A program made the position numbers and the translations under genes. From an uncultured Verrucomicrobia subdivision 3 bacterium (GTDB lineage Bacteria > Verrucomicrobiota > Verrucomicrobiae > Limisphaerales > CAMLLE01), in assembly GCA_946480555.1 (NCBI GenBank), contig CAMLLE010000014.1, forward strand, positions 1 to 16,489: 16,489 bases of DNA, given 5' to 3'. Every line of letters starts with the position of its first letter. The first letter of the stretch is position 1. Under the pieces are notes generated by a model. It searched no databases, had not been told where the DNA came from, and saw only the letters and a list, made by a program, of their open reading frames with translations. This document shows positions 6,096-13,401 of this stretch, one piece after another.

Positions 6096-8807
6096 TCAGC
6101 CTTTGCCCTGAATCATTGCGGCCACGCGTGCGAGCAGTTCACCGGGATCGTAAGGCTTGTGCAAGAGCTGGGCGTCGGCGCCAAAGTCACCTTTCGGATT
6201 CAGAGTGTCGGCGCTGTAACCGCTGCAGAATAGGATCGGGATCCCGTTTCTGATTCCACGCATGCGCTTCGCGGATTCCGGGCCATTCATCTTCGGCATC
6301 ACCACGTCCATGACGACGAGCTGGATTTCGCTGGCGTGCGTTTCGAAAACTTGAACAGCGTCGGCTCCGTTTTCGCTTAGCAATACGCGGTAGCCAGCCT
6401 GGCGCAAAATGCGTTCGGCGAGCGTCCGCACGGTCACTTCGTCTTCGACCAGGAGGATCGTCCCCGAGGCTGGTCCGGGTGCATGCGATAAAAGTTTGTT
6501 GCCGACTTCTTCGGCGCGTTTCTCGACGACAGGCAGGTAAATTTTGAATGTCGTGCCACGGTCCGGCTCACTGTAAACGTGGATGAAACCTTCATGTTGT
6601 TGAATGATTCCATAAACGACCGCCAGCCCGAGTCCGGTGCCTTTGCCAGCTGGTTTCGTGGTGAAGAACGGATCGAAGATGCGCGCCAGCGTGGTGCGAT
6701 CCATGCCGCAGCCGGAATCCGTGACGCTCAGCAGAACGTGGCGGCCGGGCTTCGCCCAGGGATGCGCTTCGCAATAGGCGCCGTTCACCGACACGTTCTC
6801 CAGTTCAATTGTGAGTTTGCCGCCGTTGGGCATGGCATCCCGCGCATTCACGCAGAGATTCAGAATGACCTGTTCCAGCTGGCCGTGATCCGCGCGCACG
6901 TTCCCGAGATGGTGCCCGGGAATGAAATCCACTTCGACGTCTTCACCAATTAATCGGCGAATCATTTTCAAGAAGCCGGACACGAGCGAATTCATGTCCG
7001 TGTCCTGCATGGTCATGGCCTGCTTGCGGCCGAAGGCGAGCAGCTGGCGCGGCAACTGGCTGGCGCGTTCCGCCGCTTTCAGAACCTGCTGCACGTGCGA
7101 GGTGCGTTCACCTGCGGGCTGATCCTCGCGCAACGCCAGATGTCCGTATCCGATGATGATTTGCAGCAGGTTGTTGAAATCGTGCGCCACGCCGCCGGCG
7201 AGCAAACCAACCGCCTCCATCTTCTGCGACATGCGCACCTGTTCCTCCAGCTTCGTTTCGCGCGTGACGTCGCGAGCGATGAGGATGTAGCCGGTGATGC
7301 CGCGTGAATCGCGCACCATCGACCCGACGAACGCGAGCCGCAGCGTCGAACCATCCGGTGCGTGGTAATCCTTCTGCTCCGTCCAGGTCGCGTTTTCGCG
7401 GAGCTTCGCGACGATCTGGCTGAACCCGCTCTGGCCTTCCGGTCCGAACTGGAGGCACTTCTCGGGATTGGAGCGGACGGCGTCGAGCGCGCAGCCGGTC
7501 ATGCGCGTGAAGGCTGGGTTCACGTAAGTCACCGTACCCGCGGCATCGAGCATGATCACCATGTCAGCCGTTTGCGAAACGGCGGCAGCCAGGCGCGCAC
7601 TTTCCTGCTCCGCGCGCCGGCGCAGAATGATGTTTGTTGCGAGAATGACCACCGTGACTGAAAGCGCCAGCAGCGCGGCCAGCACCAGCAGGATTCGCGA
7701 TTTGTGAACCTGATAGAACGATTCGGGTTGATTGAAGATCTCCGTCCCCTCCGGCAATGCACTGAATGGAAGATTGAACCGTTTCATCTGACGCCAATCC
7801 ACGGCCATGCGCACCGGGCTGTTGGTTACGATGGGAATGGATTCTGGTTTCTGCCCGCGCAAGACGCGGTTCGCCAGGTCGCCCACAACTTCGCCGTGCA
7901 GATCACTCGAAGCCAGGCAGCCACCCACCCCGGCCCAGATGGCGGAATCCCATCCGCCCGCGCTGAACAGCGGAACGATCGGTTCCGAAATGAGGTAGAT
8001 CGGCACGGAGCAGCGCTCCACCACTGTGCGCAGGTAATCCGCGTCGTCGGCAAGCAACACGCCCTCACGGTCGCGGGTGGAACCCAGGCTGACGGCCACG
8101 GAATGGCGTTTGAGCTGGCTGAGTGCGGTGAACAATTCCTCCGTGGACCAGTTCTCAATGAACCGGCACGTCAGGCGAGGCGTGGTGTTAGTAATGGCTT
8201 CCTCCAGCGCCCGGCGGTTCGCCAGAGAACTTTCCGTGTTGTCATGGAATCCCACGATCTCGCGAACGTTCGGCTGGAGCCGCTGGATCATCCAAAGTGT
8301 TCGTGAGATGTCTTTGCTTTCCACAGCGCCGGTCAGGTTGGTGTAAGGACCCGTGCCGGCGATGCGAGTGTCGAAGTAATTCACGCCGCCAAAAACAATC
8401 GCTGCTCCTCCGAGAATGTCCCGCTGACTCAACGCCAGTTCGAAGGCTTTGTCGTCCAGGGTCACAACCGCCCGCAGCTTGAGCGAGCTGTATTTGAGCC
8501 GGAGCATTTCAACAAACTGGCGCTCCTGCTCCGTCGTCGGCTGGCGTTTCCAGTCCAGGTACTCGATCGCAGGCAGCAATTGCGGGCTTTCGCGCAGCAA
8601 CGATTTTAACAGCCCACGCATCTCGCCGTCGCTCCACGCGTAACCGGGATGATAGGAATTGATGATCAGGACATCCGGTGGCGCCTGGGCGATGACTGGC
8701 GGAACCAATCCGACAAGTGCGGCAAGGAAAGGAATGGTGCTGTGCCGGAAAATTCGGGCACTACAAACCGCACAGGGTGCGGAAAGAATCCGCCACAGCC
8801 AACACAT
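6096..8807 (-). CDS. hybrid sensor histidine kinase with periplasmic ABC-type substrate-binding sensor domain
   Basis: 903 residues, start ATG 8805-8807 preceded by AGGA nine nt upstream. Order: signal/anchor segment (about 22-41). Periplasmic domain ~44-365 resembling the ABC substrate-binding family PF04392 ('VLIINSYHPGYAWSD', 'AVVTLDDKAFELAL', 'IVFGGVNYFD', 'YLISEPIVPLFSAGGW'). Transmembrane helix 372-391. PAS domain ~403-512. HisKA with phospho-acceptor His542 in 'AGGVAHDFNNLL'. HATPase with N-box 'NLCVNARDAMP', G1 'DSGCGM' (697-702) and G2 'GKGTGLGL' (721-728). C-terminal receiver ~783-900 with Glu788/Asp789, phospho-acceptor Asp834 and Lys884. All catalytic residues are intact. It should sense a small periplasmic ligand and phosphorylate its own receiver, passing phosphate to an unlinked phosphotransfer protein or regulator, since none is encoded nearby. 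Ligand unknown. It is divergent from the metal ATPase. Confidence 0.93.
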   Translation of the reverse strand: MCWLWRILSAPCAVCSARIFRHSTIPFLAALVGLVPPVIAQAPPDVLIINSYHPGYAWSDGEMRGLLKSLLRESPQLLPAIEYLDWKRQPTTEQERQFVEMLRLKYSSLKLRAVVTLDDKAFELALSQRDILGGAAIVFGGVNYFDTRIAGTGPYTNLTGAVESKDISRTLWMIQRLQPNVREIVGFHDNTESSLANRRALEEAITNTTPRLTCRFIENWSTEELFTALSQLKRHSVAVSLGSTRDREGVLLADDADYLRTVVERCSVPIYLISEPIVPLFSAGGWDSAIWAGVGGCLASSDLHGEVVGDLANRVLRGQKPESIPIVTNSPVRMAVDWRQMKRFNLPFSALPEGTEIFNQPESFYQVHKSRILLVLAALLALSVTVVILATNIILRRRAEQESARLAAAVSQTADMVIMLDAAGTVTYVNPAFTRMTGCALDAVRSNPEKCLQFGPEGQSGFSQIVAKLRENATWTEQKDYHAPDGSTLRLAFVGSMVRDSRGITGYILIARDVTRETKLEEQVRMSQKMEAVGLLAGGVAHDFNNLLQIIIGYGHLALREDQPAGERTSHVQQVLKAAERASQLPRQLLAFGRKQAMTMQDTDMNSLVSGFLKMIRRLIGEDVEVDFIPGHHLGNVRADHGQLEQVILNLCVNARDAMPNGGKLTIELENVSVNGAYCEAHPWAKPGRHVLLSVTDSGCGMDRTTLARIFDPFFTTKPAGKGTGLGLAVVYGIIQQHEGFIHVYSEPDRGTTFKIYLPVVEKRAEEVGNKLLSHAPGPASGTILLVEDEVTVRTLAERILRQAGYRVLLSENGADAVQVFETHASEIQLVVMDVVMPKMNGPESAKRMRGIRNGIPILFCSGYSADTLNPKGDFGADAQLLHKPYDPGELLARVAAMIQGKG

Positions 8808-9035
8808 GGCAGTATCCTAATAATCAGAATTCGGGGAGGCAATGCAGCAATTGGCCTGACTTGCGAAACGCGGTGCATCGCGGGGCGCCTCGGTTCCGTT
8901 CGTCCGGCTCCCGGAACCTCGGGAACCGTTGTCTTGGACACGCTGCCAGCCGGCGCCTGGTGATGCGCCGGATCGTTGCGGACGCTTCATTCCTGTTGTC
9001 CCTGTGCGGAGTCGGTATATGTTGGGCGCGTCGGA
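8808..9035. promoter_or_regulatory. divergent control region between sensor kinase and metal ATPase
   Basis: 228 nt between the two start codons. CGGTTCC (8891-8897) is complementary to GGAACCG (8922-8928), with another GGAACC at 8913-8918, making an inverted plus direct repeat that could bind a regulator. On the plus strand TTGTCC (8996-9001), 16 nt, TATGTT (9018-9023) is a weak promoter match; it would place the ATPase transcript start almost at the ATG at 9036 (near leaderless). No gene is seen here. Confidence 0.3.
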
Positions 9036-11381
9036 ATGAGCCAGCAGCACGAACCGCAGCAGTCCCCGCCACCAGAATCCCAATGCCTGGCGCGCTCGGT
9101 CGTGAAGGCGTTGGCTGCGGAACCTGCGCTGGAAGCCGTCACCATCGATCGCGTCCACCAGAAGATTTCCATGGCCACGCTGGGCCAGACCGATCAACCG
9201 CGCGTTGCGGAGGCAGTGTCCGGCAGCATTCAACGCGCTTACGCGACTGGACGTGAACATCGCTGCATGTTGTTGGAAGGGCAGGGTGTCTGTCAGACGT
9301 GCGGTGTCCCGCTTTCAGCCCAGGAGCAGAAAAAGATTTCAATCGAACATCACGGCCATCAAACCACGATCGCGCGCGTGACATGCCCCACCGCGCCGAA
9401 ATTCTGGCGCTGGCGGGATCTTCCGTGGCCCAAGGTGGTTCAACGCGACGTGGAGTTCATCGAAGACGACGACCACGCCGAACACCACATTAACGAATGG
9501 AAGACGCAGCTCGTACTGGCGGTTGCCTGCGGCGTTCTTGGATTGCTCGCGGCCCATGTTGTGCCGGCTGCGTGGCGGATTCCGGTTTTCGTCCTGAGCT
9601 ATCTCGCAGGCGCCTGGTATCCCGCGGAGGAAGTCTGGGAACGGATCCGAAAACGTGCCATTGACGTGCATTTTCTGATGCTTGCCGTCGCGGTTGGTAG
9701 CGCCAGCATCGGTGCGTGGGGCGAGGGTGCGACGTTGTTGTTTCTCTTTTCGCTTTCCGGGGCGCTGGAGCATTTCGCTCTTGGACGGACCCAAAAGGAA
9801 ATTCGTTCCTTGTTTCGCGATGCTCCGAAGACGGCGCTGGTATTGGAGCCGAACGGAACGGAACGCGAAGTTCCCGTCGAAGCGTTGCGTCGCGAAATGA
9901 GGCTGCTGGTGAAGCCGGGTTCGCAATTTCCAGTCGATGCCGAGATCGCCAGGGGCAGCACGGCAGCGGATGAATCGAATCTGACCGGCGAAGCTGCGCC
10001 CGTGGCGAAATCGGTTGGCGATTCGGTTCTCGCGGGGACGATCAATCTCTGGGGCGCGGTGGAAGTCACCGTCACGCGACCGGCGGCCGAAAGTGCGTTG
10101 CAGAAAATCATCCGCCTGATTCGCGAAGCGCAGCATCAGAAGGCGCCTTCGCAGCAGTTCACCGACAAGTTCAGCACGTATTACACGTATCTCGCGCTGG
10201 GGCTTTCGGCGGTGATGTTCTTCGTGTGGTGGCTCGCATTTGGATATGAGCCTTTCACTTCCACGGGCGACGCACGCAGCGCTTTTTATCGCACCATGAC
10301 GCTGCTTGTGGTGGCGTCGCCGTGTGCGCTTGTGCTTTCAATTCCATCCGCGGTTCTGGCGGCGATAGCTTGGGGCGCGCGCCAGGGGATTCTGTTTCGC
10401 GGCGGAGCGGCGGTTGAAAAGCTGGCCGAAGTGAACGTGGTCGCCCTCGACAAGACCGGGACTCTGACCACGGGCGAATTGCGCGTGGAGAAAGTTGAGA
10501 GTTTTCCGGCGGGCAACGAGATCGAGATCGCGCGGCTCGCGTATGCAATGGAAAAACTCTCTACGCATCCGCTGGCGCGGGCAATCACGCGTTATGGCAG
10601 GCAGCAGCAACTTTCGGCGGTCGAATTGGACCATTTCGAATCGGTGACCGGACACGGCTTGAAGGCACACCAGAACGGTGTTCCCTGCATCCTCGGCCGG
10701 CGCGAATGGGTCCTGGCCGAGCGCGATCAGAAACCGGCTGGTCAGCCGCCGATTGCTGAAGCCGGCCTTTCGGAAATCTGGATCGCGCGCGGCGATTTGC
10801 TCGGCCGGATTGTTCTGCGGGACGATGTCCGCCCGCAATCGCGACAGGTGTTGAAACAGCTTAAGTCGGACGGATTGAGATCAGTGGTGTTGACCGGCGA
10901 CCGCCGCGAAGCTGCCGAACATTTGAAAGCGGAACTGCAGCTCGACGATGTTCGCTCCGAACTCAAACCGGAACACAAGGTGGAAGCCATTCGCAGCTTG
11001 AGCGGTTCGGGAATGAAGGTAGCCATGGTTGGCGATGGCGTGAATGACGCGCCCAGCCTTGCCGCGGCGCACATCGGTGTGGCCATGGGCGCGCGCGGTT
11101 CGGACGCTGCGCTGGAACAGGCCGACGTCGTGCTGATGCACGACCGGCTGGAGAACTTTCTCGCAGCCTTCCGGCTGAGTCAGCGTGCGCGCCGCGTAAT
11201 CCGGCAGAATCTCGTCGTCTCGCTCGGCACCGTGGCCGTGCTCGTCATCTTCGCCATCATTGGCAAAATTCCGCTGACGCTCGGTGTGATCGGGCACGAA
11301 GGCAGCACGGTCGTCGTGGTGATGAACAGCCTGCGTCTGTTGTTTGGAAAAAACGCTGCAAACGGCGCGGATGAAAGTTGA
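9036..11381 (+). CDS. P1B-4-like heavy-metal translocating P-type ATPase
   Basis: 781 residues from ATG 9036; the frame also allows a TTG at 8976 (+20 residues). An inner-membrane ATP-driven transition-metal exporter. Core motifs: TGEA (317-320, actuator), SPC (428-430, TM metal site), DKTGTLT with phosphorylated Asp472, HP (511-512), GDGVNDAP (666-673) and C-terminal 'HEGST...MNSLRLL' (754-768). SPC plus HEG-S/T in the last helices is the mark of the P1B-4 group (CoaT/CtpD/PfeT-like; Co2+, Fe2+, sometimes Ni2+/Zn2+). Most of that group has little N-terminal extension. Here ~155 residues precede TM1: a degenerate HMA-like fold with one Cys ('CLARSVVKALAAEP'), then 'CMLLEGQGVCQTCG' and His/Asp-rich stretches (104-108, 143-151). 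These could bind metal. It is divergent from the sensor kinase. No metalloregulator is adjacent. Confidence 0.93.
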   Translation: MSQQHEPQQSPPPESQCLARSVVKALAAEPALEAVTIDRVHQKISMATLGQTDQPRVAEAVSGSIQRAYATGREHRCMLLEGQGVCQTCGVPLSAQEQKKISIEHHGHQTTIARVTCPTAPKFWRWRDLPWPKVVQRDVEFIEDDDHAEHHINEWKTQLVLAVACGVLGLLAAHVVPAAWRIPVFVLSYLAGAWYPAEEVWERIRKRAIDVHFLMLAVAVGSASIGAWGEGATLLFLFSLSGALEHFALGRTQKEIRSLFRDAPKTALVLEPNGTEREVPVEALRREMRLLVKPGSQFPVDAEIARGSTAADESNLTGEAAPVAKSVGDSVLAGTINLWGAVEVTVTRPAAESALQKIIRLIREAQHQKAPSQQFTDKFSTYYTYLALGLSAVMFFVWWLAFGYEPFTSTGDARSAFYRTMTLLVVASPCALVLSIPSAVLAAIAWGARQGILFRGGAAVEKLAEVNVVALDKTGTLTTGELRVEKVESFPAGNEIEIARLAYAMEKLSTHPLARAITRYGRQQQLSAVELDHFESVTGHGLKAHQNGVPCILGRREWVLAERDQKPAGQPPIAEAGLSEIWIARGDLLGRIVLRDDVRPQSRQVLKQLKSDGLRSVVLTGDRREAAEHLKAELQLDDVRSELKPEHKVEAIRSLSGSGMKVAMVGDGVNDAPSLAAAHIGVAMGARGSDAALEQADVVLMHDRLENFLAAFRLSQRARRVIRQNLVVSLGTVAVLVIFAIIGKIPLTLGVIGHEGSTVVVVMNSLRLLFGKNAANGADES

Positions 11382-11405
11382 AGCTGCCGAGAGCAGACAG
11401 CGTTC

Positions 11406-11640
11406 AGGGCAGGTTTGCCTGGCGCAGGCAACCCCGCCCTAAAAGCGCGGAAGAGTCGTGATCGGGAGCTTCTGCTTGCGATTGGCAAGTCGCCTCCCTT
11501 TCGCCGCGCTGCGGCGCGGATGCCCAGGGCAGGGCATCCCCGCCATCGGGTTCCGGGTTCAAGGGAACAATGCGCGAAAGGTTCTTCGAAGAAGTCTCAT
11601 TTTGCACCGGAGCGCGGCTGGTCGGGTGACACAGCCGCGC
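11406..11640. repeat. hairpin repeat cluster in the ATPase/DinB intergenic region
   Basis: The 315-nt gap 11382-11696 holds no convincing gene but several strong inverted repeats. 11406-11440 has core TTGCCTG-gcg-CAGGCAA with an imperfect outer AGGGC/GCCCT stem. 11518-11525 pairs with 11532-11539 (GGATGCCC/GGGCATCC, 6-nt loop). 11612-11620 pairs with 11632-11640 (GCGCGGCTG/CAGCCGCGC, 11-nt loop). The first two share a GGGCAGG...CCCCGCC frame, as if copies of one repeat family. None has a T-run, so intrinsic termination of the convergent ATPase and DinB genes is not supported, though the first hairpin lies only 24 nt after the ATPase stop codon. Confidence 0.6.
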
Positions 11641-11696
11641 GGCACAAATTGAGAATTGCTGGGAATCGGGGGCTCGTTTGATCGGTCCTTCCGCGG

Positions 11697-12302
11697 TTAT
11701 TTCTTGGGAAAATTCGTGCTCGCCTTCACTTCATCCAGCTGGCGCAGGTGGCGTTCAGTGTGAGCGGAGTTGAAGATCAGCCATTGATAACCGTCGAGCT
11801 TCTTGCCGAGCGGGCTGTCGGCTGCATGATCACGCAGGCCGGGAGTCTTCTTTAGGTAATCCAATGTCTTCTCACGATTGGCTTTGAACTGTTGAAGCGC
11901 GTCAGATGGAGAACCATAGCGGCCCTTGGGCACCAGCGGTTCCGGAGCCTGCGACTTGCGGCTTCGATCCACAATGGCGGTGCGAACAAATTCATCGAGC
12001 GCCTTCACGTCTTCGCCCTCCGCACGCGCCGGGGCGTTCATGACTTCGTTCTGCACCCGCTGCAACAGCATTTCTTCCGTGGAAGCGAGATGCTCGACGA
12101 TCTCGGCGATGGACCAGCGGTTCGTCCCGGCCTTGAAGTTCCATTGTTCGGTTGAAAGCCCCTTGGTGGCGGCGATCAACTCATCCCGCGTTTTCTCCAG
12201 ATACTTCACGCCAGATTCGCGATCCTCGGGGGTGAGTTCCGCGGCGGGAAGTGTCGGGGAGAGAAGCAGGGCCAGGGACAAGGCAGCAATGATTCGTTTC
12301 AT
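11697..12302 (-). CDS. exported DinB-fold (DinB_2/DUF664-type) protein
   Basis: 201 residues from ATG 12300-12302. The frame is open back to 12665, but the ATG start gives a clean signal peptide (MKRIIAALSLALLLSPTLPA, cleavage near Ala20-Ala21). The mature part is a four-helix DinB-like domain: 'WSIAEIVEHLASTEEM' with His71, and 'NSAHTERHLRQLDEV' with His181 and His185, giving the spaced histidine triad that binds a divalent metal in this superfamily (thiol-dependent transferases, damage-inducible proteins). The actual reaction is unknown. Periplasmic DinB_2 proteins with a leader peptide are common in Acidobacteriota and Verrucomicrobiota. No partner gene is adjacent; it stands alone between two repeat-rich intergenic regions. 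There is no clear Shine-Dalgarno sequence. Confidence 0.88.
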   Translation of the reverse strand: MKRIIAALSLALLLSPTLPAAELTPEDRESGVKYLEKTRDELIAATKGLSTEQWNFKAGTNRWSIAEIVEHLASTEEMLLQRVQNEVMNAPARAEGEDVKALDEFVRTAIVDRSRKSQAPEPLVPKGRYGSPSDALQQFKANREKTLDYLKKTPGLRDHAADSPLGKKLDGYQWLIFNSAHTERHLRQLDEVKASTNFPKK

Positions 12303-12327
12303 AAGTTTGTTCTGGGTTTTCGCGCGC

Positions 12328-12355
12328 ACCATAAGGGCGAATTCGAATCGTGCAA
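12328..12355 (-). promoter_or_regulatory. candidate promoter for the DinB-fold gene
   Basis: On the minus strand TTGCAC (12350-12355), 16 nt, TATGGT (12328-12333) lies about 25 nt ahead of the start codon. A moderate sigma-70-like match, not proof of function. Confidence 0.25.
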
Positions 12356-12368
12356 GTTTGAAGAAAGG

Positions 12369-12600
12369 GAGAGTTCCGGTTTTGAGTTTAAAGTTTTGCG
12401 GGAAGCAGCGTGAAGCAATGAGACAGAGCGCGGTGTGATCGAAAGGGACGGGGAATTCGGATTGAACCCGGAACTGGTCGGCAGCCACCGGTGACGCGGA
12501 GCGGAATTTGCGTGGGACTGGATGAACGGACCTCCCGTCCAAAGGCAGGTGGGATCGTGGAGGTTTCCGGAAACTCGAAACTTGAAACTGCGCACTCTCC
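12369..12600. repeat. 232-bp element with heptad-structured terminal inverted repeats
   Basis: The left end has GGAGAGT (12369-12375), then the 7-mers GTTTTGA, GTTTAAA and GTTTTGC (12380-12400). The right end has GAAACTC, GAAACTT and GAAACTG (12570-12590), then ACTCTCC (12594-12600), the exact complement of GGAGAGT. Phased as inverted arrays, the 7-mers agree at about 5 of 7 positions each. The interior is GC-rich and non-coding. No obvious target-site duplication is seen. It occupies most of the 416-nt gap 12303-12718; the remainder holds a DinB promoter candidate and the DUF3309 leader. It resembles a small non-autonomous repeat, similar in design to the one at 2843-2946. Confidence 0.6.
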
Positions 12601-12718
12601 ACAACACCCACCGCGCGTTGGGCAACGAACCCTATGGAGGATGCGAGGCCGGAAAGTATGTTCAAATCGGGTCAGCGATTGGACGCAAATCCCGCTGGCT
12701 AACGAGAGGAAAGAAGTT

Positions 12719-12877
12719 ATGAGCTTAGGAACGATACTGGTCATTCTGCTGATTCTGGCGCTGATTGGCGTGCTGCCGACGTGGGGCTACAGCTCCGGCT
12801 GGGGTTACACACCGGGCGGCATCGTGGGCCTGCTGCTCGTCGTCGTCATCATCCTCGCGCTGATGGGAAGACTCTGA
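12719..12877 (+). CDS. DUF3309-family small membrane protein
   Basis: 52 residues, ATG 12719-12721, preceded by AGAGGA (12705-12710) at good spacing, which fixes the start although the frame is open much further upstream. Two hydrophobic helices (about 4-20 and 34-49) flank a Gly/Tyr/Trp loop 'TWGYSSGWGYTPGG'. This is the hallmark layout of the DUF3309 family, whose members contain W-x-Y/H...GWGY-x-P-x-GG. Function is unknown. Members recur beside stress and envelope genes in soil bacteria. It heads a plus-strand run; the entericidin-like gene follows after 51 nt. Inner-membrane location is inferred from hydrophobicity. Confidence 0.85.
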   Translation: MSLGTILVILLILALIGVLPTWGYSSGWGYTPGGIVGLLLVVVIILALMGRL

Positions 12878-12928
12878 ACGAGCCTCAACAATTGGAGGCG
12901 ACAAACCCAAACAAAACAGAAAGGACAA

Positions 12929-13069
12929 ATGAAAACATTAAGCAAAACCCTCATGTGCCTGTTCCTGTTGATCGCCAGCGCTGCTGCCTTCACGGGCTGC
13001 CGCACCGCGGAAGGCTTCGGCGAAGACATGGAAGACGCCGGAGAGAAGATCCAGGACAAGATCGATTAA
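12929..13069 (+). CDS. entericidin-like small lipoprotein
   Basis: 46 residues, ATG 12929-12931, with AAGGA eight nt upstream. Basic start, hydrophobic h-region 'LMCLFLLIASAAAF' and a lipobox F-T-G-Cys24, then an acidic amphipathic tail ending 'EDAGEKIQDKID'. This matches EcnA/EcnB-type entericidins ('GCxT...G.D.....GE.I...'). The mature lipoprotein would be about 23 residues, lipid-anchored at Cys24, with Asp/Glu-rich helix. In E. coli entericidins form a stationary-phase antidote/toxin pair; in most other bacteria a single copy is found and its role is unproven (membrane stress is suggested). No second entericidin is seen. Probably co-transcribed with the DUF3309 gene; a strong terminator follows. 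Confidence 0.87.
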   Translation: MKTLSKTLMCLFLLIASAAAFTGCRTAEGFGEDMEDAGEKIQDKID

Positions 13070-13118
13070 CCCGGGAGAACTTGGCACTGCGAGCGGCTCG
13101 TGCGCTCAAGGTGCGAAC

Positions 13119-13149
13119 GGGCGCGAGATCTGGAGTCTCGCGCCTTTTT
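13119..13149 (+). terminator. intrinsic terminator after the entericidin gene
   Basis: GCGCGAGA (13121-13128), loop TCTGGAG, TCTCGCGC (13136-13143): a perfect 8-bp GC-rich stem, extendable by G13120-C13144, followed by TTTTT (13145-13149). It lies 50 nt after the entericidin stop codon. It is the clearest terminator in the window and implies that the downstream genes have their own promoter or depend on read-through. Confidence 0.85.
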
Positions 13150-13160
13150 GATAGAGACCG

Positions 13161-13179
13161 TTTCGCGCGTGGCGCGAAA
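13161..13179. promoter_or_regulatory. perfect inverted repeat ahead of the 48-aa membrane protein
   Basis: TTTCGCGC, 3-nt spacer GTG, GCGCGAAA. It lies 17 nt before the ATG at 13197 and just after the terminator. It could be an operator for the second transcription unit or an RNA hairpin near the ribosome site. No T-run follows. Confidence 0.35.
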
Positions 13180-13196
13180 GCAACCACTAAGACCAC

Positions 13197-13343
13197 ATGA
13201 AGCTTCAATTCAAGTTACGTCAGGCTCCTGGATGGGAGGAATTTCGTCGCGAAGACGGCAAGGTCGGCTGGATCGTCCTTTGGCTGCTCGGCGTTCCCAT
13301 TCCGATCTTGCTGATCCTCTTCCTGCTGCGCGGCTGCACGTGA
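13197..13343 (+). CDS. 48-aa single-pass membrane protein of unknown function
   Basis: ATG 13197-13199 to TGA 13341-13343. The first 21 residues are polar, basic and aromatic ('MKLQFKLRQAPGWEEFRRED'). One strongly hydrophobic helix, 'VGWIVLWLLGVPIPILLILFLL', is interrupted by a Pro-x-Pro kink, and the protein ends in R-G-C-T with a Cys two residues from the end. The helix and the positive residues before it predict an inner-membrane protein with its N-terminus in the cytoplasm; orientation is an inference. I recognise no named family. The ribosome site is weak (CCACTAAGACCAC). Support comes from its protein-like composition and from position: it fills the space between the terminator and the BON lipoprotein gene (58 nt downstream) in a run of small envelope genes. 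Confidence 0.65.
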   Translation: MKLQFKLRQAPGWEEFRREDGKVGWIVLWLLGVPIPILLILFLLRGCT

Positions 13344-13401
13344 TTCGGGCGTTCAACCTACTGGCAGTCTCGCAGTCGTGAGCTGACGTTCAATCAACGT
13401 T

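Noticed and set aside
11406..11440. Intrinsic terminator for the metal ATPase
   Set aside because: Strong stem but no T-run on either strand; treated as a repeat.
12303..12665. N-terminal extension of the DinB-fold protein
   Set aside because: It would bury the obvious signal peptide and read through the inverted heptad element; the ATG at 12302 is preferred.
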